Assembly: GCA_050116415.1 (NCBI GenBank) | Contig: JASFOS010000130.1 | Coordinates: 1 to 6,134, forward strand | From: JARRJY01 sp050116415 | Lineage (GTDB): Bacteria; Pseudomonadota; Gammaproteobacteria; UBA6429; Thiohalophilaceae | DNA: 6,134 bases | Direction of reading: 5' to 3' | Part shown: positions 1 to 5,226 of the stretch, in pieces | Numbering within the stretch: the first letter of the stretch is position 1 | Layout of the letters: the number at the start of each line of letters is the position of its first letter | Position numbers and translations under genes: made by a program | Notes under the pieces: generated by a model | What the model was told of the DNA's origin: nothing | Database searches by the model: none | The model's input: the letters and a program-made list of their open reading frames with translations, nothing else

Positions 1-828
1 TTCCATTTCTTTTTCAATAAACACCGATATGGATGATAACCCGTCACTGAAAACCATGTGTTCTACAGGCATTGAATTGGCCGGCATCATGGCTTTACGT
101 TGCATGTCAGGCATAAAACCTGCCGGCAGGTTGCTGACATACCATTGTGACGTTTTCTTGCTCTTTACCGGTGGCTTGGTTTCATCCGCTTTGTACCAGT
201 TGAAATCCTTTCCAGAAATGGCCGGCTGCAGCCATGTATCAGGAATCTCGTCAAAAAAGCTTATCTGGGTGAACATAAACTGCTCAAGTTTCTGTGAGCG
301 TTCATTCAACAAATGTGTTTTGAGTAATAACCCGGTTTCCTTGTCTACCCAGAGATGATGTCCATAACGGAGTTTGTCCATGGGTTGAATCATGATTTTT
401 TGGGTGCTACGTCCGGCTACTTTTTTGCCATCGGTAACTTTAAAGGCATAGTGGCTGGTCAAGCGGTCAATCGACATGGGGAATGCCGGCGGGAATTGCG
501 TATCGGCGCGCGTTTTATCCACCACCACCGACTTGGTGTCTGGCAGGATGCATTTGACGGAGTCACCGTTCCTGATGACTTCCCTGCCACTGCCGTCCAT
601 CGAGACCAGGCGTTCTTTCTCTTCATTGTCTGTTGCACTATGAATGATGCGCATTGAGCTTAACTGGTCTTTCTGTCCGTATACGAAAGTACCTTCATAG
701 TTCAAGGTATGTGCCGCCTTGTGCATTTTCTTGAGCAAAATTTGCATTTGCTCATAGTCATCACTGGCCAGCGATAGGACTGGGAATAAAAAAACGATCA
801 GTAATACGGAAATAAACTTATTTTTCAT
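1..828 (-). CDS. rseB: RseB/MucB, periplasmic regulator of sigma-E (3' end cut by window)
   Basis: The minus-strand frame from the ATG at 828-826 stays open for 276 codons to the window edge. The E. coli protein has about 318 residues, so roughly the last 40 are missing. Residues 1-21 form a Sec signal peptide: KNK, a hydrophobic core, then SLA before SDD, with likely cleavage after A21. The mature N-terminal part matches the LolA-like lipid-sensing domain of RseB/MucB: NYEGTFVY near residue 43, CILPD near 93, and RYGHHLWVDKETGLLLK near 154-170 with LEQF soon after. The small C-terminal domain starts around residue 210 and is incomplete. In this family RseB binds the periplasmic part of RseA, blocks its cleavage by DegS-type proteases, and lets go on sensing mislocalised lipopolysaccharide. 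That role is inferred from family. The ATG lies inside the last codons of rseA (11-bp overlap) with only a weak AAGAAG upstream, so translation is probably coupled. Confidence 0.93.
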   Translation of the reverse strand, partial: MKNKFISVLLIVFLFPVLSLASDDYEQMQILLKKMHKAAHTLNYEGTFVYGQKDQLSSMRIIHSATDNEEKERLVSMDGSGREVIRNGDSVKCILPDTKSVVVDKTRADTQFPPAFPMSIDRLTSHYAFKVTDGKKVAGRSTQKIMIQPMDKLRYGHHLWVDKETGLLLKTHLLNERSQKLEQFMFTQISFFDEIPDTWLQPAISGKDFNWYKADETKPPVKSKKTSQWYVSNLPAGFMPDMQRKAMMPANSMPVEHMVFSDGLSSISVFIEKEME

Positions 829-1396
829 CAGACTTCTTGGTAATGCGTTTACCAGGTGTAACACTAACAATACGCATATAGGGTAATGCACCTTGCATTT
901 TAGCGGTCACGGAATATTCATTATGCTGAACAAGATAACCGCTCAACTTGGACTCAACGGCTGAATCAAGACGCGACTGGGAATCATCATTGGCGGCCGC
1001 AAACTTAACTGTTTTCACCGGGCCATCAATGGCCGCTGTCTGTAACTGGTTATTATTGGCAAACTGGTTTTGCTGGACGGTGAATACCGCGACGGTGGCC
1101 ACGCTGGCTGCAACGGCAAAACCGGCCGCCTGCTTGTACCAGTGCTGGAATCGTGACGATTTGTGTCTGGGGGCGAGTACGGTTGGTTCGTTATCCAGTG
1201 CCTGGCTGACGCGGGCAGAAATATCCGGGTAGGACGGCCCGTCCAGGTAACCTTTCATGGCATCACTGATCAGATGGTAACGCTGCCAGCGCTGGCGTAA
1301 CTCGTCATCCTGCTTAATGCGTGATAACACGTCGTCAGTATGAGTTTCTTCACCATCAACCAATGCAGAAAGTCTTTCTTCGTACTGTTTACCCAT
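818..1396 (-). CDS. rseA: RseA/MucA, membrane anti-sigma-E factor
   Basis: A 192-residue single-pass inner-membrane protein, close in length to Pseudomonas MucA (about 194) and shorter than E. coli RseA (216). The N-terminal cytoplasmic anti-sigma domain is residues 1-75: ERLSALVDGE at 7-16, then RQRWQRYHLISDAMKGYL around 35-51. A transmembrane helix follows at about 88-107 (QAAGFAVAASVATVAVF). The periplasmic part opens with a Gln/Asn-rich stretch (108-120) and ends with the RseA C-terminal motif LSGYLVQHNEYS at 151-162, then LPYMRIV, which should be the RseB-binding part. The family holds RpoE inactive at the membrane until regulated proteolysis by DegS/AlgW and RseP. The start is ATG at 1396-1394 with CAGGTAAG about 9 nt upstream. 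It lies 36 nt after rpoE in the same operon and overlaps rseB. No degradation-tag or protease site can be pinned down by eye. Confidence 0.95.
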   Translation of the reverse strand: MGKQYEERLSALVDGEETHTDDVLSRIKQDDELRQRWQRYHLISDAMKGYLDGPSYPDISARVSQALDNEPTVLAPRHKSSRFQHWYKQAAGFAVAASVATVAVFTVQQNQFANNNQLQTAAIDGPVKTVKFAAANDDSQSRLDSAVESKLSGYLVQHNEYSVTAKMQGALPYMRIVSVTPGKRITKKSDEK

Positions 1397-1432
1397 AATC
1401 GCTTACCTGCCAGTTAGTCAGTATATTGTCGG

Positions 1433-2008
1433 TTATTCCAACAACGGCTTTAATTTACTATCCACGGCTTCACGTGCCCGAAAAATGCGTGAACGCACCG
1501 TACCTATTGGACAATCCATTGCTTCTGCTATTTCCTCGTAGCTCATCCCCTCGAGTTCTCTCAGGGTAATGGCCGTTTTCAGGTCGTCAGGTAACTCATC
1601 AATGGCCTTAGCGACAACCTTCTGAATCTCGTCTTTTAATACCTCGCGTTCGGGCGAGGCATATTCCTTGAGTGCCGACGCACCGTCATATTGCTCAGCC
1701 TCGGCCGCATCGATGTCGGCACTGGGTGGCCGGCGTCCCTGGGCAACCAGGTGATTTTTTGCGGTATTGATTGCAATACGGTACAACCAGGTATAAAAAG
1801 CACTGTCGCCACGAAAGTTCGGTAATGCGCGGTACGCCTTGATAAAAGCTTCCTGCGCCATATCCTGTACCTCATTTTGATCATAGAGGTAACGTGACAA
1901 CACCTTCATGATCCGGTTCTGGTACTTCAATACCAGCAAATCAAAGGCTTTTTTATCACCTTGCTGTACGCGCTCAATCAACGCTTTATCAGTGACTGGG
2001 TCGCCCAC
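1433..2008 (-). CDS. rpoE: RNA polymerase sigma-E factor (RpoE/AlgU)
   Basis: A 191-residue ECF sigma factor, the same length as E. coli RpoE and highly similar throughout. Region 2 covers about residues 10-90, with AFIKAYRALPNFRGDSAFYT near 54-73 and WLYRIAINTAKN just after (core binding and -10 recognition). The linker carries GRRPP at 91-95. Region 4 covers about 130-185: LPDDLKTAITLRELEGMSYE, then the helix-turn-helix AMDCPIGTVRSRIFRAREAV that reads the -35 element. The start is GTG (2008-2006). It aligns with the first residue of E. coli RpoE and has GAAGGAAG 7-9 nt upstream. The protein directs transcription of envelope-stress genes, and of alginate genes in Pseudomonas. It is first gene of the rpoE-rseA-rseB operon, so the activator is made with its own inhibitors. 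A sigma-E-type promoter lies just upstream, which suggests autoregulation. AlgU is an equally valid name. Confidence 0.97.
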   Translation of the reverse strand: MGDPVTDKALIERVQQGDKKAFDLLVLKYQNRIMKVLSRYLYDQNEVQDMAQEAFIKAYRALPNFRGDSAFYTWLYRIAINTAKNHLVAQGRRPPSADIDAAEAEQYDGASALKEYASPEREVLKDEIQKVVAKAIDELPDDLKTAITLRELEGMSYEEIAEAMDCPIGTVRSRIFRAREAVDSKLKPLLE

Positions 2009-2015
2009 TGGGCAG

Positions 2016-2020
2016 CTTCC
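2016..2020 (-). promoter_or_regulatory. Ribosome binding site supporting the rpoE GTG start
   Basis: Read on the minus strand, GAAGGAAG ends 7 nt before the GTG at 2008-2006. No ATG near this position gives a protein that lines up with the RpoE N terminus, so this site decides the unusual start codon. Confidence 0.65.
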
Positions 2021-2027
2021 TTCTCGA

Positions 2028-2057
2028 GTTATTCCGGTTGCTACCCGAACCTGTCAA
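2028..2057 (-). promoter_or_regulatory. Possible sigma-70 promoter of rpoE
   Basis: On the minus strand a perfect TTGACA (2057-2052) is followed after 18 nt by AATAAC (2033-2028), which matches TATAAT at four of six bases. It overlaps the end of the sigma-E-type promoter and would start transcription near 2021, leaving a leader of only about a dozen bases with the ribosome site almost at its 5' end. It may give basal expression, or the TTGACA may be chance. Confidence 0.3.
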
Positions 2058-2085
2058 AATAGACAGTAAAATCATGGCAGAGTTC
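2058..2085 (-). promoter_or_regulatory. Sigma-E-type autoregulatory promoter of rpoE
   Basis: On the minus strand GAACTC (2085-2080) is followed by a spacer of exactly 16 nt and TCTATT (2063-2058). The established sigma-E/AlgU pattern is GAACTT, 16-17 nt, TCTGA or similar; the -35 differs at one base and the -10 keeps TCT. Transcription should begin near 2052, giving a leader of about 45 nt to the GTG start. Sigma-E genes are commonly autoregulated, so both position and pattern fit. The assignment was made by eye, without scoring or start-site data. Confidence 0.65.
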
Positions 2086-2118
2086 GCAGCTGATCCGGTT
2101 TTTATTTCAAGTCTGTTA

Positions 2119-2124
2119 TATAAT
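2119..2124 (+). promoter_or_regulatory. Candidate -10 element of the nadB promoter
   Basis: A perfect TATAAT lies 102 nt upstream of the nadB ATG. The sequence 16-18 nt before it (around 2095-2102, CCGGTTTT) is a poor match to TTGACA and there is no TGn extension. The promoter would therefore be weak or need an activator. Transcription would begin near 2131, with a leader of about 95 nt. Confidence 0.4.
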
Positions 2125-2125
2125 T

Positions 2126-2186
2126 TGTTGATAACAGATGGATTCTAAACGGTTTATTGGTCGACAACAAAGGTCCTTTATCAACA
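2126..2186. repeat. Inverted repeat and palindromes in the nadB leader
   Basis: TGTTGATAA at 2126-2134 and TTATCAACA at 2178-2186 are perfect 9-bp inverted arms 43 nt apart. Between them is TAAAC-G-GTTTA (2146-2156), an odd-centred palindrome, and overlapping the right arm is the 10-bp palindrome AACAGCTGTT (2183-2192). They could be operator half-sites or a stem in the nadB leader. No known NAD repressor box could be assigned with confidence. Confidence 0.4.
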
Positions 2187-2225
2187 GCTGTTCCAGTTCA
2201 GCAGGATGTTGTTTAATTTTTGCGC

Positions 2226-3875
2226 ATGAGTCATTCAACGTATAATCCCGGTCATCCCCAGTATGAATGTGATGTGTTGGTCATCGGCGGCGGTGCAGCC
2301 GGCCTGAGCCTGGCACTGCGCCTGGCGGACAACAATCGTATCTGCCTGATTTCAAAGGGGATTTTATCAGAAGGCTCGACATTGTATGCCCAGGGCGGGA
2401 TTGCCGCGGTGCTGGCCGACGATGACAGTATCGAGTCACATATTACCGATACCCTGAATTCCGGTGCCGGACTGTGTGATCCACAAGCGGTGCGCTTCAC
2501 GGTTGAGCATGCCAAAGAGAGTATCCAGTGGCTGATTGAACAGGGTATCCACTTCACGCAAAATGACGACGGGCACAGTTTTCACCTTACCCGCGAAGGC
2601 GGCCATAGCCATCGCCGGGTCATTCATGCCACCGACGCGACCGGACGCGCAGTGGAAACGACCCTCGAGCAACAGGTACGTGCGCATCCCAATATTCATA
2701 TCCACGAACACCATATCGCGGTTGATTTGATCACCCGCCATAAAACCGGGCAAAGTGGTGAAAACCGCTGCCTCGGGGCCTACATCCTGGATCGCAAGGC
2801 AGACCAGGTCCGTGTCTACCGGGCCCGGCAAACGGTGCTGGCCACCGGCGGGGCCAGCAAGGTGTATCTCTACACCAGTAACCCGGACACCTCAACCGGT
2901 GACGGCATTGCCATGGCCTGGCGCGCCGGCTGTCGGGTTGCCAACCTGGAGTTTAACCAGTTCCACCCTACCTGCTTGTATCACCCGCATGCCAAGTCAT
3001 TCCTGATTAGCGAAGCAGTACGTGGTGAAGGCGGCATATTGCGTCGCCCGGATGGCAGTGAATTCATGCATGAATTTGATGAACGTGCGGAACTGGCGCC
3101 CCGTGATATCGTGGCACGTGCCATCGATCACGAAATCAAGCGCCTGGGTTGTGACTGTCTGTACCTGGACATCAGTCATAAATCGGTTGAGTTTATCCAG
3201 CAGCACTTCCCTACCATTTACCAACGTTGTCTTGAACTGGGTTACGACATCAGCAAGGAACCCATCCCAATCGTCCCGGCCGCACACTACACCTGTGGTG
3301 GCGTGATGACCAACCTGCAGGGACAAACCGATATCCCCGGTTTATATGCCATTGGTGAAACCGCGTTTACCGGCTTACATGGCGCCAACCGCATGGCCAG
3401 TAACTCGTTGCTGGAATGCCTGGTGTTTGCCAAGTCCGCCAGCCAGGCCATCGACAATGAAAAACAGGCTGTCGCCATCTCCGGCACCCTGCCGGCCTGG
3501 GATGAAAGTCGAGTCACCGATTCGGATGAAGAAGTGGTGGTTACCCATAACTGGGATGAGTTACGTCGTTTCATGTGGGATTACGTCGGTATCGTGCGCA
3601 CCAACAAACGCCTGCAACGCGCCCAACGGCGGGTACAGTTACTGTTGTCCGAAATCGATGAGTATTACGGCAACTTCCGGGTAACCAACGACTTGCTGGA
3701 ACTTCGTAACCTGGCAGTGGTGGCCGAGTTGATCATTCAATCGGCCATCAATCGCAAGGAAAGCCGTGGCCTGCATTACACGCTCGACTACCCTGGGCAA
3801 AATGACAAAGCGGTCAATACCATACTGACACCCGCCAACTACACAACATGTGATGCGGTATCAGCCGTTGAATAG
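2226..3875 (+). CDS. nadB: L-aspartate oxidase
   Basis: A 549-residue flavoprotein (E. coli about 540) that oxidises L-aspartate to iminoaspartate, the first step of de novo NAD synthesis before NadA; it is cytoplasmic and uses oxygen or fumarate as acceptor. The FAD-binding GGGAAG is at residues 21-26, after DVLVI, and STLYAQGGIAAVL follows at about 51-63. Active-site positions align to E. coli with a constant offset of three: E124 (E121, in TREGGHSHRR), H247 (H244, QFHPT), R293 (R290, APRDIVARAID), H354 (H351, HYTCGG) and R389 (R386, GANRMASNS). E124 and the pattern around it favour aspartate oxidase over fumarate reductase or SDH. The C-terminal helical domain ends with ESRGLHYTLDYP. I chose the ATG at 2226; an in-frame TTG at 2220 would add two residues, and the only purine-rich site, AGGA at 2203-2206, is far from both. 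It is divergent from rpoE and its 3' end overlaps ygfX by 37 bp. Confidence 0.96.
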   Translation: MSHSTYNPGHPQYECDVLVIGGGAAGLSLALRLADNNRICLISKGILSEGSTLYAQGGIAAVLADDDSIESHITDTLNSGAGLCDPQAVRFTVEHAKESIQWLIEQGIHFTQNDDGHSFHLTREGGHSHRRVIHATDATGRAVETTLEQQVRAHPNIHIHEHHIAVDLITRHKTGQSGENRCLGAYILDRKADQVRVYRARQTVLATGGASKVYLYTSNPDTSTGDGIAMAWRAGCRVANLEFNQFHPTCLYHPHAKSFLISEAVRGEGGILRRPDGSEFMHEFDERAELAPRDIVARAIDHEIKRLGCDCLYLDISHKSVEFIQQHFPTIYQRCLELGYDISKEPIPIVPAAHYTCGGVMTNLQGQTDIPGLYAIGETAFTGLHGANRMASNSLLECLVFAKSASQAIDNEKQAVAISGTLPAWDESRVTDSDEEVVVTHNWDELRRFMWDYVGIVRTNKRLQRAQRRVQLLLSEIDEYYGNFRVTNDLLELRNLAVVAELIIQSAINRKESRGLHYTLDYPGQNDKAVNTILTPANYTTCDAVSAVE

Positions 3876-4291
3876 CGAAGAAAAATTCTCAGCTGTCTGA
3901 GTTGTTGCTGATCACAGCTATCGGGAAAAAAACTCCAGCTGATGGTCTTTCCTGATGGCCGTGTAAAATTCAACACCATGAGTCGCGGCAATATTATAGC
4001 GCCTGACTTGAATGACAGTTCCTGCTCATTGCCCTGTGCATCCAGCCACACCCAGTGCCTGTTATCCTGTAGTTTTAACAGGCCCGTGTAATCGCCGGTT
4101 TGCTGTGCGAGCGACCTGAAATAGGAAACAATAATCACAACAATGACAAGCAGGCGTAACCCGGTTGGCAATGCCATGGGTAATAGCGTGACCAGCAGTG
4201 CCATCAGGTGAACCAGGTGCGTATATAACCGCAGGTAGCGGGATGGTTTTATGCTAACCTGCAGCGGCTTGTCGAATTTTAGCAGCGACAT
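3839..4291 (-). CDS. ygfX: YgfX (CptA) family inner-membrane protein
   Basis: A 150-residue protein with two adjacent hydrophobic helices at about 22-41 and 44-59, separated by a short PTG turn. A soluble tail follows, with KLQDNRHWVWLDAQG near 73-87 and SWSFFPDSCDQQQLRQLRIF near 118-137. That layout, and the D-S-x-D-x(4)-LR-x-LR pattern near the end, match YgfX, whose E. coli member has 135 residues and sits after sdhE. E. coli YgfX (CptA) has been reported as a toxin acting on FtsZ and MreB with YgfY/SdhE as antitoxin; its normal role is unsettled. I chose ATG at 4291-4289, because AAGGAGG on the minus strand ends 6 nt before it. A TTG six bases earlier at 4297 would abut that site. The start overlaps sdhE by 38 bp, so the two are probably coupled. 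The stop lies inside nadB on the opposite strand. Confidence 0.83.
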   Translation of the reverse strand: MSLLKFDKPLQVSIKPSRYLRLYTHLVHLMALLVTLLPMALPTGLRLLVIVVIIVSYFRSLAQQTGDYTGLLKLQDNRHWVWLDAQGNEQELSFKSGAIILPRLMVLNFTRPSGKTISWSFFPDSCDQQQLRQLRIFLRYSTADTASHVV

Positions 4292-4517
4292 CAGCAACCT
4301 CCTTGTTGCCCGGCGTTTTCAGTCCCATTAACAGTTCCAGTAATTCCTGATCAGGCATACGCAATAATTCCCTGAAGGTAGCCTGCTCCTCAAACGATAA
4401 ACTGGAATAATCTGTCTCGACGAAAGATTGCAACAGCAAGTCGAGTTCCAGCATGCCACGCCGACATTGCCAGCGTAATCTCGATAAAGACAATTCAACT
4501 TGCGGTTGTGCTGTCAT
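4254..4517 (-). CDS. sdhE: SdhE, FAD assembly factor of succinate dehydrogenase
   Basis: An 87-residue cytoplasmic protein of the SdhE/YgfY (DUF339, CptB, human SDHAF2) family, of normal length. The signature RGMLELD is at residues 20-26, with the RGxxE motif R20-G21 and E24 needed for function in the family. A helical body follows: FEEQATFRELLRMPDQELLE at about 42-61 and the closing LLMGLKTP. SdhE promotes covalent attachment of FAD to SdhA and FrdA. The gene starts with ATG five bases after the sdhB stop, so it is very probably co-transcribed with its substrate's genes, unlike E. coli where sdhE-ygfX stands apart from sdh. The ribosome site is weak (only GGTG nearby), consistent with coupling to sdhB. 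Its last 38 bases overlap ygfX, and the ygfX ribosome binding site lies inside it. The alternative reading as the antitoxin CptB is discussed under rejected items. Confidence 0.94.
   Translation of the reverse strand: MTAQPQVELSLSRLRWQCRRGMLELDLLLQSFVETDYSSLSFEEQATFRELLRMPDQELLELLMGLKTPGNKEVADVAAKIRQAAAG
4292..4304 (-). promoter_or_regulatory. Strong ribosome binding site of ygfX inside sdhE
   Basis: On the minus strand AAGGAGG followed by TTGCTG precedes the ATG at 4291-4289. This near-perfect match, with 6 nt of spacing, fixes the ygfX start and excludes the TTG at 4297. It lies in sdhE coding sequence and contrasts with the weak sites of sdhE and rseB. Confidence 0.75.
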
Positions 4518-4522
4518 GATAA

Positions 4523-5218
4523 CTACACCATGTCCTTGAGCATCAGTTTCTTGATGTTATGAATCGCCGAGGTCGGATTAAGCCCCTTGGGACAAACATT
4601 GACACAGTTCATTATCGAGTGACATCGAAACAGGCGATAAGGACCATCCAGTTCGGACAGCCGTTCATAGGTACCATGGTCACGTGAATCGGCCATGAAA
4701 CGATAGGCCTGCAATAATGCCGCCGGCCCGCGGAATTTATCCGGGTTCCACCAGAAAGACGGGCACGCCGTGCTACAACAACCGCACAAGATACATTCAT
4801 ATAAACCATCCAGCCTGGCACGTTGCTCGGGGCTCTGCCGGTATTCCACTTCCGGTTCCGGATCATGAACAATCATGTACGGTTTGACCGCGCGATAATG
4901 ATGATAGAACTGGCTCATATCAACCACCAGGTCACGAATCACCGGCATACCGGGCACCGGCCTGACTTCGACGGGCTCTTTTAATGTTTCTAACGAGGTC
5001 AGGCAGGCCAGGCCATTCATACCATTAATATTCATGGCATCCGAACCACACACACCTTCACCACAGGAATGGCGGAAAGTAAAGCTCTCATCGAGTTCCT
5101 TTATTTTCAACAGGGCATCACGCAACATCATGCCACGCTCCACTTCCAGCCTGTATTCCTTCATATAAGGCTTGCCATCAACGTCCGGGTTATAGCGATA
5201 GATTAAAAAGCGCATCAT
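4523..5218 (-). CDS. sdhB: Succinate dehydrogenase iron-sulfur subunit
   Basis: A 231-residue subunit (E. coli 238) that carries electrons from SdhA's FAD to ubiquinone in complex II. All cluster ligands are present and align with E. coli. The [2Fe-2S] ligands are C52, C57, D60 and C72 (SCGEGVCGSD, GLAC); as in E. coli the third ligand is aspartate. The [4Fe-4S] ligands are C142, C145, C148 and C209 (ECILCGCCSTAC, NVCPKGLNP). The [3Fe-4S] ligands are C152, C199 and C205 (FRCHSIMNC). Quinone-site residues W157 (SFWWNPDKF) and H200 are kept. The N-terminal ferredoxin fold begins with FLIYRYNPD. The start is ATG at 5218 with TAGGGAA about 4-7 nt upstream; a second ATG follows at once, so the start may be one codon later. 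Only 8 bp separate it from sdhA and 5 bp from sdhE, so this is one operon. It has no N-terminal extension or fusion. Confidence 0.97.
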   Translation of the reverse strand: MMRFLIYRYNPDVDGKPYMKEYRLEVERGMMLRDALLKIKELDESFTFRHSCGEGVCGSDAMNINGMNGLACLTSLETLKEPVEVRPVPGMPVIRDLVVDMSQFYHHYRAVKPYMIVHDPEPEVEYRQSPEQRARLDGLYECILCGCCSTACPSFWWNPDKFRGPAALLQAYRFMADSRDHGTYERLSELDGPYRLFRCHSIMNCVNVCPKGLNPTSAIHNIKKLMLKDMV

Positions 5219-5226
5219 ACAATTCC

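Noticed and set aside
29..657. Two plus-strand open frames (29-358 and 355-657)
   Set aside because: They lie antisense to rseB, whose minus-strand frame has a signal peptide and family motifs throughout; the plus-strand products resemble no family.
948..1232. Plus-strand open frame opposite rseA
   Set aside because: It is a shadow of rseA coding sequence, with no recognisable product.
2033..2100. Repeated TCCGGTT at 2033-2039 and 2094-2100
   Set aside because: A 7-bp direct repeat 61 bp apart can arise by chance, and only the left copy falls inside a promoter element I can name.
2436..3684. Several open frames on both strands within nadB
   Set aside because: All lie inside the complete nadB gene, which explains the coding signal.
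3888..3901. Hairpin CTCAG-N4-CTGAG near the nadB and ygfX ends as an intrinsic terminator
   Set aside because: The stem is only 5 bp. Downstream on the plus strand there is no T run, and on the minus strand the T run falls inside ygfX before its stop codon.
3839..4517. sdhE-ygfX as a dedicated toxin-antitoxin module (cptBA)
   Set aside because: The RGxxE motif and position next to sdhB point to the flavinylation role of SdhE. The toxin-antitoxin reading rests on E. coli reports and nothing in this sequence favours it.
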